The position numbers and the translations under genes were made by a program. DNA of 64,000 nucleotides from Semisulcospira habei. Lineage: Eukaryota > Mollusca > Gastropoda > Semisulcospiridae. Below are positions 1-12,195 of the stretch, in pieces (the stretch's first letter is position 1; each line of letters starts with the position of its first letter). The DNA lies in assembly GCA_036245525.1 (NCBI GenBank), contig BTPG01000004.1, positions 47,612,823 to 47,676,822 of the forward strand. The letters run 5' to 3'. The notes below the pieces were generated by a model. It was not told where the DNA came from and searched no databases. It saw only the letters and a program-made list of their open reading frames with translations.

Positions 1-224
1 CTGTTACACTATAAGTGTATACGACCAATATCACGGTCGGGTAATTTTATAATTTCCCTTGATATGAAAATAACGAGGGTATAATTAGTACCACGGGCTC
101 ACGTGGAGTTGACAAGTGGCCGGCCCTACTAAGCTGGGACTAATGAATGATAATTTCGAGTGGAAATACATCAATCTCACTTTAGCGGTCCCGAGGCGGG
201 CAGTAGCGAACTGGGAGCTGGGAC

Positions 225-2884
225 TAATGAATAAATAATGGGTTACTGGTCAGCGAGGATCAGAGGACGCCGACCACCATAATAGATGTGGAATAATTAG
301 GAGAGACAGTAATGAGTTCCTGGTCAGCTAAGATCAGAGGACGCTGACCACCATAATAGATGTGGAATAATTATGAGAAACAGTACTGGGTTCCTTTGAT
401 AGCTAGGATCAGAGGACGCTGACCAGCCTAATAGATGTGGAATAATTATGAGAGACAGTAATGGGTCCCTGGTCAGCTAGGATCAGAGGGCGCTATCCAC
501 CAGAGAAATGGGGGATAGATTATGGGCGACAGTAATAGCTCCTTTGACAGATAGGGTCAGGGGACGCTGGCCACCATGATAGATGTGGAACAATATGGGT
601 GACAGTAATAGCTCCTTTGACAGATAGGGTCAGGGGACGCTGGCCACCATGATAGATGTGGAATAATATGGGTGACAGTAATAGCTCCTTTGACAGATAG
701 GGTCAGGGGACGCTGGCCACCATGATAGATGTGGAACAATATGGGTGACAGTAATAGCCCCTTTGACAGATAGGGTCAGGGGACGCTGGCCACCATGATA
801 GATGTGGAATAATATGGGTGACAGTAATAGCTCCTTTGACAGATAGGGTCAGGGGACGCTGGCCACCATGATAGATGTGGAACAATATGGGTGACAGTAA
901 TAGCCCCTTTGACAGATAGGGTCAGGGGACGCTGGCCACCATGATAGATGTGGAACAATATGGGTGACAGTAATAGCCCCTTTGACAGATAGGGTCAGGG
1001 GACGCTGGCCACCATGATAGATGTGGAACAATATGGGTGACAGTAATAGCCCCTTTGACAGATAGGGTCAGGGGACGCTGGCCACCATGATAGATGTGGA
1101 ATAATATGGGTGACAGTAATAGCCCCTTTGACAGATAGGGTCAGGGGACGCTGGCCACCATGATAGATGTGGAACAATATGGGTGACAGTAATCGCCCCT
1201 TTGACAGATAGGGTCAGGGGACGCTGGCCACCATGATAGATGTGGAATAATATGGGTGACAGTAATAGCCCCTTTGACAGATAGGGTCAGGGGACGCTGG
1301 CCACCATGATAGATGTGGAACAATATGGGTGACAGTAATAGCCCCTTTGACAGATAGGGTCAGGGGACGCTGGCCACCATGATAGATGTGGAACAATATG
1401 GGTGACAGTAATAGCCCCTTTGACAGATAGGGTCAGGGGACGCTGGCCACCATGATAGATGTGGAACAATATGGGTGACAGTAATAGCCCCTTTGACAGA
1501 TAGGGTCAGGGGACGCTGACCACCATAATAGATGTGGAACAATATGGGTGACAGTAATAGCCCCTTTGACAGATAGGGTCAGGGGACGCTGGCCACCATG
1601 ATAGATGTGGAACAATATGGGTGACAGTAATAGCCCCTTTGACAGATAGGGTCAGGGGACGCTGACCACCATGATAGATGTGGAACAATATGGGTGACAG
1701 TAATAGCCCCTTTGACAGATAGGGTCAGGGGACGCTGGCCACCATGATAGATGTGGAACAATATGGGTGACAGTAATAGCCCCTTTGACAGATAGGGTCA
1801 GGGGACGCTGGCCACCATGATAGATGTGGAACAATATGGGTGACAGTAATAGCCCCTTTGACAGATAGGGTCAGGGGACGCTGACCACCATGATAGATGT
1901 GGAACAATATGGGTGACAGTAATAGCCCCTTTGACAGATAGGGTTAGGGGACGCTGACCACCATGATAGATGTGGAACAATATGGGTGACAGTAATAGCC
2001 CCTTTGACAGATGGGGTCAGGGGACGCTGACCACCATGATAGATGTGGAACAATATGGGTGACAGTAATAGCCCCTTTGACAGATAGGGTCAGGGGACGC
2101 TGGCCACCATGATAGATGTGGAATAATATGGGTGACAGTAATCGCCCCTTTGACAGATTGGGTCAGGGGACGCTGACCACCATGATAGATGTGGAACAAT
2201 ATGGGTGACAGTAATAGCCCCTTTGACAGATAGGGTCAGGGGACGCTCGCCACCATGATAGATGTGGAATAATATGGGTGACAGTAATAGCCCCTTTGAC
2301 AGATAGGGTCAGGGGACGCTGGCCACCATGATAGATGTGGAATAATATGGGTGACAGTAATAGCCCCTTTGACAGATAGTGTCAGGGGACGCTGGCCACC
2401 ATGATAGATGTGGAATAATATGGGTGACAGTAATAGCCCCTTTGACAGATAGGGTCAGGGGACGCTGACCACCATGATAGATGTGGAACAATATGGGTGA
2501 CAGTAATAGCCCCTTTGACAGATAGGGTCAGGGGACGCTGGCCACCATGATAGATGTGGAATAATATGGGTGACAGTAATAGCCCCTTTGACAGATAGGG
2601 TCAGGGGACGCTGGCCACCATGATAGATGTGGAATAATATTTGTGACAGTAATAGCCCCTTTGACAGATAGGGTCAGGGGACGCTGGCCACCATGATAGA
2701 TGTGGAATAATATGGGTGACAGTAATAGCCCCTTTGACAGATAGGGTCAGGGGACGCTGACCACCATGATAGATGTGGAACAATATGGGTGACAGTAATA
2801 GCCCCTTTGACAGATAGGGTCAGGGGACGCTGACCACCATGATAGATGTGGAATAATATGGGTGACAGTAATAGCCCCTTTGAC
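225..2884. repeat. 73-bp tandem array (about 36 units)
   Basis: A unit of 73 bases, containing GACAGATAGGGTCAGGGGAC and GCTGGCCACCATGATAGATG, repeats with few changes. The first three or four units (225-540) are more divergent; the middle is nearly homogeneous with alternating A/G variants. Since 73 is not a multiple of 3, the many 60-residue antisense reading frames in it are by-products and not a protein. The array ends about 40 bases before a TATA-like box inside the LTR. Confidence 0.92.
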
Positions 2885-2923
2885 TGATTGAGACAAAGGG
2901 GCGATGCCCTCGGCCAGAACGGG

Positions 2924-2932
2924 TATATATAG
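2924..2932 (+). promoter_or_regulatory. TATA-like box in the LTR
   Basis: TATATATAG lies about 40 bases after the end of the 73-bp array and about 340 bases before the LTR 3' end, a plausible U3 promoter position. A run of G follows directly. Function is inferred from position only. Confidence 0.4.
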
Positions 2933-3273
2933 TGGGGGGGGGGGGGGGAACACCAGAACGAGGAGGGCTCACAACGAAGGGAACGAGATAGAGAGAGCTC
3001 ACAACGAAGGGAACGAGATAGAGAGGGAGCTCGCACAATGAAGAGAGAGCACACAACGAAGAGAGAGAGTGAGATAGATAGATAGAGGGAGCTGAGAAGC
3101 GAGAGACCGAGCTCCGGTATTTTCGCCATTTTAGTATGCCATGCTAGTAGGTTGTTTGTGCCCAACCTATTAGACCCACGATGACCAAGAAATATAAGAC
3201 TCTTCTGGAAACACTCTTGTCTGGCTGCGTCTTCCATCTACAACACCTTGCGTGTGGCTGCGGTAGTGTAACA

Positions 3274-3505
3274 TATCATCTGAGGACAATCTTTGCTTAC
3301 AGAACTTTGTTAGCTTCTCTGGTGTGGAATATATCTACTGATTGCGATTGTGAGAACTGAGTAAGTCTTTGGGGGCTGATAGAAAGTGGTTATTAAACTC
3401 CTCAGCGGAGAGGTTTTCTGGAATGGTATTGCACTGTTTACGCTTGTTGTTGGTAAGCGTATTAAGTGCTGTCCAGATAGAGGAAGGGTTTCTGTCGTCT
3501 TCAAC
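3274..3505 (-). mobile_element. LINE ORF2 fragment (endonuclease-RT linker)
   Basis: Read on the minus strand, the stretch gives a broken frame with SSIWTALNTLTNNKRK and LSAEEFNNHF, a pattern found in the linker between endonuclease and reverse transcriptase of many invertebrate LINEs. It directly abuts the LTR end at 3273, so the LTR may have inserted in it. Short and disrupted; the family assignment is by pattern only. Confidence 0.45.
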
Positions 3506-3515
3506 TGTTTTGGTT

Positions 3516-3638
<123 letters not shown>

Positions 3639-3639
3639 A

Positions 3640-3740
3640 TTGAATTGAATTGAAACTTTATTTTCTAAGGATGAAGACAGTAGGCACGCAGGCCTTTTTA
3701 CACGTCTGTCCTTAATAACATTTTAAATAAATATAACAGC
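3640..3740 (-). mobile_element. LINE 3' end fragment, copy A
   Basis: On the minus strand the piece ends in AATAAAGTTTCAATTCAATT and then runs into TC repeats. The body, with GGCCTGCGTGCCTACTGTCT on that strand, matches three other copies at 3960, 4945 and 5700. Only the last 100 or so bases of the element are present, as expected of heavy 5' truncation. Confidence 0.6.
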
Positions 3741-3782
3741 AGAAAAGATAACATGACAAATAAATAACAATAAAAAGAAGAG

Positions 3783-3785
<3 letters not shown>

Positions 3786-3841
<56 letters not shown>

Positions 3842-3855
3842 CAGAAATATTTCTC

Positions 3856-3936
<81 letters not shown>

Positions 3937-3960
3937 ACTGACTGACTGACTGACTGACTG
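3786..3960. repeat. (TAA)n, (GA)n and (TGAC)n microsatellites
   Basis: Three simple repeats in series: TAA units about 3786-3841, GA units about 3858-3932, and seven TGAC units to about 3960. The TGAC block is the immediate tail of the next LINE 3' end. Confidence 0.95.
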
Positions 3961-4120
3961 AAACTTTATTTATCAAGGATTGAGATATTAGGCGCACAGG
4001 CCTTTCTTCCAATCTGTCCTTGCTACATCTACTGACATATAATGATAAAGCTACATTACACTCACAAACAACATCGAAAGTAATGCGAATTACAACAACA
4101 CTACAAACAGCAACAATGAT
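3960..4120 (-). mobile_element. LINE 3' end fragment, copy B
   Basis: On the minus strand it ends with AATAAAGTTTCAGTCAGTCA, then TC repeats. The body shares the 'GGCCTGTGCGCCTAAT' segment with the longer copy ending at 5697. 5' truncated. Confidence 0.6.
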
Positions 4121-4469
4121 TTAACAAAACACACAGGCACCCATATGAAGATTTTAGCACGTGTCATAATATCCGTTTGCGGGAGCCCTCCCCGGAAACT
4201 CCCACCCGGGGGGTACGCCACAAGTATACTTTCACTCGAATGACATGCTAAGCACATCGTTTGAATAAAATGTGCACCGGCACTGCATCCCCTGACCAGG
4301 TCTATACGAGAAGCACCCCCACAAACGGCACGTGAGCGCAAATGGTATGATAAAAAATAATAGTTGCATAAAAAGAATGTATATTATGTTTAGACAACAC
4401 GAGATAATTAAATTTACGTTGCCTTGGATAAGTGCTTGTACATTTTTGCTTTAAACGCAGCTAGGGAAT

Positions 4470-4629
<160 letters not shown>

Positions 4630-4735
4630 TAGATATGATGATGTTGATAATGGTGAATCTTTTATTTAGGATAAAGCTATCTTACAAGCTGTCCTGTAAA
4701 CAAAACAGAACACAACAGGAAAACAAAAACCTCGT

Positions 4736-5110
<375 letters not shown>

Positions 5111-5490
5111 ACAAAATTCATTCATTCATTCGGTCATACAAAAACAAACGAAAACATAAAGTACATGAAACGCGCGCACACACATACACGCTCGCGCGCA
5201 CACACAGACACGCGCTAATGATAACTTGACCTATATACGAAGCAAATCATTTGGATCAATAGTGAAAATTCACTTCACAGGCAGCAAAAATTATTTGGAT
5301 TATAATAGAGACTTGAATTATGTAATTAGGCGATTATTATTAGTATGGACAAACCATACGGCAGCATGCACTGATTATACGATAAGTACATGTTTGATAC
5401 GGATACTTGTGGTAGATTATGTATCAGCAGACAAGTACTTGAGGAGGCATTCCTTGAAAGAGGAGAGGGAGCTAGCGTGTGTTATACATG

Positions 5491-5498
<8 letters not shown>

Positions 5499-5563
<65 letters not shown>

Positions 5564-5564
5564 G

Positions 5565-5602
<38 letters not shown>

Positions 5603-5702
5603 TGTGAGTGAGTGAGTGAGTGAGTGAGTGAGTGAGTGAGTGAGTGAGTGAGTGAGTGAATGAGTGAATGAGTGAATGAGTGAATGAATGAATGAATGAA
5701 TG
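5499..5702. repeat. (GA)n, (GTGA)n and (ATGA)n compound microsatellite
   Basis: GA units grade into GAGTGAGA and GTGA units, and then GAAT/ATGA units. On the minus strand the order is LINE 3' end, then TCAT, TCAC and TC units, as if one tetranucleotide tail had degenerated stepwise with distance from the element. Confidence 0.95.
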
Positions 5703-5881
5703 ATACTTTATTTCTCAAGGATGGAAACAATAGGCGCACAGGCCTCTTTTCGTGTTTGTCTTTGCTAAACTACAACATTAAAAATAACATTAAAACAACA
5801 TGTTAACAGCACAAACAAACAAACAAACACCCACAGTTCACTTGTGTTACATTCCGATATAAGTTGACAAGTCGCTGAAGG

Positions 5882-5975
<94 letters not shown>

Positions 5976-7000
5976 CAATTGATAGGGTCGAGGGGTGGGG
6001 TGTGGGGAATGGCGTTGTAAAGTGAGTGTTTCTAGACATTGACTGCGCGCTTATGATACAGCTTCTCTTGTGTAGGAATATATTGAACAGGCAAAACACT
6101 ACAGAGAAGAGAGATACATAAAAACTAACAAGTGCAAAACGGAGGACCACAGCAATGCGTTAAAAAAGGAAATCATTGACATGGCTCTTTTGGACACATT
6201 ATCTACGTTTCTTTTGCTCTGAGGTGTATTTAAAAGCTTTCGTCCTAAACAATTGAAGATATCTCGTTTTCTGTATATGAGGAGGAAGTGAGTTCCATAA
6301 ATAAGCACCCGCGTCCGATAGGCTGGATTTAAACAAGTCAATTCGGGGCCGTTCAATGACGAGACTGTTCTTCGAAGTGCTGTAAACCCTTTCGCTCTCA
6401 GTGAAAAGTTTAGCCAGGTAGAGGGGGGCTTTCCCGTTCAGTGCTTCGTGCATAAGTACGCACTTATTTAACGTAAGGTGTTCATGTAAAGGAAGGAGCT
6501 GTGTTGCCTGCAGCTTTTCCTACAAAGTTAGAGAGGGGATTGGGAGGATCAATTTAACTGCGCTTGTATAGAGAATTAATCAGCTTAAGGTTAGCCTCAT
6601 GACAGCCGTCCCAAATAGTAGATGCATAGTCAGTGTGAGGTAGGAGTACGTAGGAGTTGAAAAATAGCTTACGTGTCTTAGTATCAATGATAGATTTTAT
6701 CTTGACAGTAAAAATAGCTTCTTTGATAATGTTTTCCGTAGTTGTGTTAGATGGGGCAACCAGCACAGTTGTTCGTCAACAATTACCCCGAGGAGACAAT
6801 ATTCCTTGACTTGCTCAATTGGAACTGAATCAAAAGAGAGGCTAAGTGAATGGGGGCGGAGCTGCTGCTTTTGGCGTGTTGTGATTAGCCTGCTTTTTAA
6901 TTTAGATGAATTAACAAGCATTTGATTATTTTTGTACCACAGTGAGACCTCCTGAAGACTAAGCTGAAGATTGATTGATATTTTAGGTACAGTTTTCCCG
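5697..7000 (-). mobile_element. LINE, 3' part, decayed; runs into assembly gap
   Basis: The minus strand carries the end of a reverse-transcriptase ORF2 in at least three frames. Near the gap are VPIEQVKEYCLLGV and a LGVIVDEQLCW segment, the usual block after the RT palm. From 6554 comes a stretch with TRKLFFNSYVLLPHTDYAST and WDGC, and at 6199-6453 a C-terminal block with DLFKSSLSDAGAYLWNSLP. The 3' UTR holds an (AC)n tract (5884-5974) and ends in AATAAAGTATCATTCATTCA at about 5697. The 5' side disappears in the Ns. It is the longest copy of the family that also left the fragments at 3640, 3960 and 4939. Not functional. Confidence 0.75.
5884..5974. repeat. (AC)n microsatellite
   Basis: About 45 AC units inside the 3' UTR of the minus-strand LINE. 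Confidence 0.97.
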
Positions 7001-7500
7001 NNNNNNNNNNNNNNNNNNNNNNNNNNNNNNNNNNNNNNNNNNNNNNNNNNNNNNNNNNNNNNNNNNNNNNNNNNNNNNNNNNNNNNNNNNNNNNNNNNNN
7101 NNNNNNNNNNNNNNNNNNNNNNNNNNNNNNNNNNNNNNNNNNNNNNNNNNNNNNNNNNNNNNNNNNNNNNNNNNNNNNNNNNNNNNNNNNNNNNNNNNNN
7201 NNNNNNNNNNNNNNNNNNNNNNNNNNNNNNNNNNNNNNNNNNNNNNNNNNNNNNNNNNNNNNNNNNNNNNNNNNNNNNNNNNNNNNNNNNNNNNNNNNNN
7301 NNNNNNNNNNNNNNNNNNNNNNNNNNNNNNNNNNNNNNNNNNNNNNNNNNNNNNNNNNNNNNNNNNNNNNNNNNNNNNNNNNNNNNNNNNNNNNNNNNNN
7401 NNNNNNNNNNNNNNNNNNNNNNNNNNNNNNNNNNNNNNNNNNNNNNNNNNNNNNNNNNNNNNNNNNNNNNNNNNNNNNNNNNNNNNNNNNNNNNNNNNNN
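7001..7500. other. Assembly gap of 500 N
   Basis: Exactly 500 unknown bases, a conventional scaffold filler length. The true distance is unknown. The 5' part of a LINE, the start of a dispersed repeat and possibly a PRKD exon (start of the C1b domain) could be hidden here. Confidence 0.99.
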
Positions 7501-7986
7501 AGAAAGGTCAAGGGTCACAAGAGCTCAGGAAATAGGTCCAAAATAGCCATATTTTGACAAAAGATATTTTTTCTCAAATACTATGCACAACTTCAAACCC
7601 AAATTTGGTACAGAGATAAATTATGGTAAGACCTATTTATGCATACTAATTTGGACAACCACTTCGAAAAGGTCCAGGATCACAGGAGGTCAACAACTGT
7701 ATAAAATGCCACTTTTTGATAGAATTGTAGTTATTATCAACATTTTTGTAAACTTTTCAATCAAATTTGGCACAAAGGTATCTGATGATAAGACCTTCCT
7801 ATGGTTACTAATTTAGTCGACTCATCACAAAGGTGAAGGGTCATGGGGGTTTGACAGATGTGTGAAAACTGATTAAATTTTGAGAAAACATGGATTTTAT
7901 TGGTGCAGAAGCCATCCCTTTACTTATTCTCACACTTGTGTGGATTGGTCATACATGTGAGCCATAAGGGCTTTGCCCTTCTTGTT
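7501..7986 (+). repeat. Dispersed 500-600-bp repeat, copy 1 (right part)
   Basis: Shares its layout and many 10-20-base blocks with 29012-29702, 37931-38300, 40228-40830 and 57190-57668. The markers are AAGACCTTCCTATG near the middle, GTTTGACAGATGTGTGAAAA, GAAAACATGGATTT, and the common 3' end CATGAGCCATAAGGGCTTTG. The 5' side is lost in the gap. No coding potential is seen; class unknown. Confidence 0.8.
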
Positions 7987-8078
7987 TATTTTGTAACAAG
8001 TACAAATGTTTCGTTTTTAATCTGTTTAGAAATATATGTACTTTAAGTGATTTTATTATTGCGATTATGTTTTACCAG

Positions 8079-8162
8079 ACTGCAGGTTCAACTGCCACAA
8101 AAAGTGTGCAACCCAGGTGCCCAATGACTGTGCCGGGGAACTGTCCTACAATGTTTCAGAAG
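8079..8162 (+). CDS. PRKD: PRKD exon 1 of window: end of C1b domain
   Basis: Protein kinase D is a diacylglycerol-responsive serine/threonine kinase; this exon codes for the end of its second zinc-binding C1 domain. Translated with one base from the previous exon it reads [18 protein letters not shown], giving the C-x4-H-x2-C-x7-C half of the C1 zinc ligands, then [10 protein letters not shown]. Acceptor TTTTACCAG, donor AAG|GTACTG; phase 2 bases in, 1 base out. The first half of C1b and all of C1a lie to the left of the visible sequence or in the gap. Confidence 0.9.
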
Positions 8163-8574
8163 GTACTGTATTACTTTTTCCTCTTGCCAAGCACCCATTT
8201 TGTGACTGTATATCACACATCTTGTGAAAAAAGTAAAAGATATTTCCACACACATGTTCTGGTAACTTTTTCCCATGCTCCACCGTAGTAGTCGCCTGCT
8301 CAGTGTTACACCCTAATATCTAACTTACTTTTTCAGTGCTGCATTCTTGGAAGTCACTGTTATCATCTTACTTGCTTTGGAAATGTATAGTTTCTTCAGC
8401 TTTGATGATTCTTGATCTAGGACTTGACTTTGCATGGCCTGGCAGTAATATGCCTGCCTCGGATATCACTTGTTTGCAAGGATGTGTAATGAAGTAAATG
8501 ATTATTATGTAGTAAAACTGTTGCCGCTAGGGTTTCATGTGAAAGAAAAACAGAAAATAGAGGTTGAAAACCCT

Positions 8575-8794
8575 TTAACCCTTATCATTCGGAATACACC
8601 AGTGTGTGAAATAAGTTTAAAATAGTTCAAGGGTAGTGCCAGATTAGCATGGCGCCTCTAGGCGCCAAGCTATTCTGGCACCACACTTAAACTAAAGCCA
8701 TTGGTCTATATCCTTATCTGTCATTACTATAATGTAGCTTGCATATGGCAGTGTACAAATTTGAAGCTTTTAGCCTCAGTATGATAAAGGTTAA
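8575..8794 (-). mobile_element. TTAA hairpin MITE, subfamily A, copy 1
   Basis: Bounded by TTAACCC and AGGTTAA; central palindrome TTCAAGGGTAGTGCCAGA...TCTGGCACCACACTTAA around GGCGCCTCTAGGCGCC. It sits in the left Penelope arm: the right arm has the uninterrupted sequence (reverse complement AAAACCCTTTATGTTAGAAA), so the empty site was close to AAAACCCTTAAGTTTGAAA with one TTAA. Confidence 0.9.
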
Positions 8795-9299
8795 GTTTGA
8801 AACGTGAAACACGATGTTTCGGATCAAAGATCCTTCTTCTCGGTAATATGGAAACAACGTAGAACAGAAAAGAACTCATGTTGGAAAGAAAAGACGTCAT
8901 CCTGTATAGAGAAAATTTAGAATGGCGTTTAAATTTTTTTTTTTTTTTAAGTTCACGAGAAAGAGAGAACAGAAGATACATAATGACGCAAATACAATAC
9001 TCACAAAACGCGCACCACAAAACTTATGTCTACATACATTCACGTCACTACACACATTCGCATTTACTCATGCCTGCTGCCGCTCACATACATGCATACA
9101 CATAGACACACACACTAATCAGTGCAATGGCAGCATCAAGTATCAACAGCAATATCAAGCATCAGCTGTGGGGTCAAATCTGGCACCAACCACCCATCTG
9201 CCCATTCTCCTAATTTCTATGACTCCGTTGGATCTGCAGTAGCGACAACAACTTCACCACACAGACCCAAACCATGGACACTGTCTTCTCTAAAGCTGG

Positions 9300-9962
9300 G
9301 GCCACAAGCAGAAGTGAAGCTTTGTGTGAGAAAACACAGTGCTGCATCATCCTCACAACATCCCCATCAAAAACATTATCCTCAGAAATTTCCACATCAT
9401 TCAGAATGACACAGCATTGAAAGACATATTTCCTAAACCTCCGCTGGTATCTCACAAACGCGACACAAACCTACGCAATCATCATGTTCACAGTTCACTT
9501 TGCGCATCTATAATCTGACCACCTTGCACACACCCTCGTCGGCAACCACACTGCAAAGCATGTCTGTACATTAACACATTTCCCGTCATCACCGGACCCC
9601 TGTCATCTTTCACTGTCCGCCGATCATTCACATGCCAGTCATCAGATACCATCTATGTCATCATGTTCTCACTGCCCAAAGATGCTGTATGTGGGGGAGA
9701 CATACCGTACACTCCCTGAACGCTGTGAGGAGCATGTTCGTTTGATCCGCCTCGGTTTCAACAACCAGGTTGGATGTTATTACAAAGAACCTCCTCATAG
9801 CCTCACACATTTCAGCATACGCATCCTTTGGCAAACTACATCCAACTTCATCCGCCGCAGAATGATAGAATCATTTTTCGCGGACAGTCTTGGCACTTAC
9901 CATCCACAGCTTGAACATTTGCCCCTAGACAAACCCATGTTTAGGGATGTATGCTCAGGCTG
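9300..9962 (+). pseudogene. Penelope-like RT C-terminus and GIY-YIG endonuclease
   Basis: From 9649 an open frame reads CSHCPKMLYVGETYRTLPER then EEHVRLIRLG and, later, RRRMIESFFADSLGTYHPQ. This is the Penelope-type GIY-YIG domain, with the variant YVGET in the GIY-YIG strand, the arginine of the first helix (R in TLPER), and the E of MIESFF as the metal-binding glutamate. Before it, in other frames, are weak remains of the RT C-terminus (NIILRNFHIIQND at about 9370; PKPPLVSHKRDTNLRNH at about 9430). Stops and frameshifts make it inactive. The GIY-YIG nuclease nicks target DNA to prime reverse transcription in this class. Confidence 0.75.
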
Positions 9963-10163
9963 ATGGTTGGTTGGTGCCAGATTTGACCTCACTGCTGATA
10001 CTTGATGCTGCCGTTGCACTGATTAGTGTGTGTGTGTGTGTGTCTATGTGTATGCATGTATGTGAGCGGCAGCAGGCATTAGTAAATGTGAATGCGTCTA
10101 GTGACATGAATGTATGTAGACATAAGTTTTGTGCTACATGTTTTGTGCGTGTGTGTTAACGTC

Positions 10164-12180
10164 TAGGTGCAGAAAGCATGGATGTGGACACACTGATCGA
10201 CACATTTAACACTGCTGTAACCCAAACAGCCAGTGAGATCCTTGGCAAACACCGACAAGCAAAGAAACCTTGGGTTACAGCTGACATCTTTGTTCTATGT
10301 GACAAGCATCGAGAATTAAAGAAAAAGAAATCAGAGGTAGAAGGAGCTAAACAATACAGGGAAATTAACCAAGATATCAAGAAAAGCATGAAAAAGGCAA
10401 AGAATAAGTGGATTGAAGATCAGTGTAAACACGTAGAAGAAAATCTGAACAAAAATAATAGCAAAAAAGCATACCAGCTGGTGAAAGACCTGACCAGTGT
10501 AAAACAAGGACGCTCCTCGATCATTCAAGATAGCGAAGGGAGACCAAGACATACTGCTCAGATTTGTACAACCACCGAGCTACAGGGGACCCAGGCATAC
10601 TTGTCAACCCACCCATGACCAACAATGGCAACTATCCCATCCTCCGAGAAGAAGTAGAGGCTGCAGTAAAGTCGCTGAAAAAAGGGAAGGCAGCAGGAGC
10701 AGACAACATCCCTGCAGAACTAGTCCAAGAAAGGGGAGAAGACATGATAAGCGCCTTACTAACAATCTGCAGTAAGATCTGGCAGTCGGGGGATTGGCCC
10801 ACACCATGGACCCAATCACTTTTAATAACTCTCCCCAAAAAAGGCAACTTACATCAATGCCAGAATTATCGCACGATCAGTCTTATATGCCACCCAAGCA
10901 AAATCATGTTAAAGATCCTACTGAACAGGTTGAAGCCACAGGCAGAGGAAATCATAGCTGAGGAACAGGCAGGCTTCAGACCCGGGTGCAGCACAACTGA
11001 GCAGATCTTCAACCTGAGAGTTCTATGTGAGAGGTACCTCCAGCACCAGCAAGACCTCTATCATGTCTTTGTGGATTTTAAGAAAGCGTTTGACAGGGTG
11101 TGGCATGCAGCCCTTTAATCCACCATGAAGCTATACAACATAAATGCCAACCTGATCAAAGTCATAGCAAACCTTTACAACAAGGCCGCTAGCGCAGTCT
11201 GCTTCAACGGCAAAATAGGAAACTGGTTTAGGACTAAAGTCGGAGTCAGACAAGGCTGCTTGCTCTCACCTACTCTTTTCAACATCTTCCTGGAAAGAAT
11301 CATGACGGACGCTCTGAAAGATCATGAAGGAACTGTCAGTACTGGAGGCAGAACAATCGAGAACTTGAGCTTTGCGGACGACATTGATGGTCTTGCAGGA
11401 ACAGAGAAGGAGCTAGCTCAGCTGGTGGTGAAGCTGGACAGTACAGCCATTGCGTATGGGATGGAAATCAGTGCAGAGAAGACCAAACTGATGACAAATA
11501 ACACCAGTGGCATTGGCACTGACGTCATGATTGGAAGCCAAAAGCTAGAAACAGTTAATAAATTCAAATACTTAGGAGCCATTGTGACAGATGAGGGATC
11601 AAAACCAGAAATACTGTCCAGGATTGCGTAGACAACAAGAGCACTGACAAGATTGAAGACCATATGGAAGGACAGAAACATCACGCTCTGCTCCAAGATC
11701 AGACTGATGCGCTCCTTAGTCATCTCGGTGTTCTTGTATGCCTGCGAGTTACGGACCCTCACAGCAGACCTTGAAAGGAGGATACAAGCCACTGAAATGA
11801 GATGTTTTCAAAGCCTGCTTGGCATTTCATACAGAGATCACATCACCAACGAAGAAGTGGGAAGCAGAATCAGGCAAGCCATCGGGCCCTATGAAGACCT
11901 ATTAGCCATTGTGAAAAAACGCAAACTGAAGTGGTATGGGCATGTCACGTGTTCAGCAGGGCTTGCCAAAACAATCCTGCAAGGCACTGTGCAAGGAGGA
12001 CAAAGGAAAGGAAGACAGAGGAAAAGATGGGAGGACAATATCTCAGAGTGGACAGGACTGAGGCTGGGTGATACGCTGAGAATGGCAGATTACAGAGAGG
12101 AATGGAGGGAGCTGGTTGTCAAGTCATCAGTGGTGCCCCAACGGTCAGCAAGACTACAGGATATCTAGATAGATAGATAG
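10164..12180 (+). mobile_element. 5'-truncated LINE inserted in the Penelope arm
   Basis: The reverse-transcriptase ORF is open from 10178 with one frameshift near 10580 and two in-frame stops (TAA 11116, TAG 11629). Landmarks are KAAGADNIPAELV, LPKKGNLHQCQNYRTIS, EEQAGFRPGCSTTEQI, HVFVDFKKAFDRVW, VGVRQGCLLSPTLFNIF, and the catalytic SFADDIDGL near 11370. The C-terminal block KRRKLKWYGHVT-type follows (here KKRKLKWYGHV), then KGRQRKRWEDNI. It ends in TAGATAGATAGATAG. Flanking TGTTAACGTC (10154-10163) and TGTTTACGTC (12181-12190) form a 10-base target duplication with one mismatch. Confidence 0.85.
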
Positions 12181-12195
12181 TGTTTACGTCATTAT

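Larger units (their letters stand above)
2..3273. mobile_element. Very long LTR (solo or 3' LTR)
   Basis: The segment begins TGTTACACTA and ends TAGTGTAACA, a perfect 10-bp inverted pair with the TG...CA ends typical of retroviral-type LTRs. Inside, in order, are about 220 bases of unique sequence, a 73-bp tandem array (225-2884), a TATA-like TATATATAG at 2924-2932, a G run, and a GA-rich stretch with short internal repeats. The order fits a U3 with enhancer-like repeats followed by a promoter and R/U5 on the + strand. Only one base precedes it in the window, so the target duplication cannot be checked. No tRNA primer site follows the 3' end, and LINE sequence starts at once, so a solo LTR or a 3' LTR is more likely than a 5' LTR. 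At 3.27 kb it is long for an LTR. A foldback DNA element is the main alternative. Confidence 0.6.

Noticed and set aside
557..3237. Series of 60-residue minus-strand reading frames with identical sequence, and a 187-residue one at 2674-3237
   Set aside because: They are by-products of the 73-bp array, whose length is not a multiple of three, and they have no start, domain or codon signal of their own.
3274..3300. Primer binding site after the LTR
   Set aside because: The bases after the LTR end (TATCATCTGAGG) do not look like the complement of a tRNA 3' end.
6697..7546. Long frames on both strands across the N block
   Set aside because: They run through 500 unknown bases; only the short real ends mean anything, and those belong to the LINE relic.
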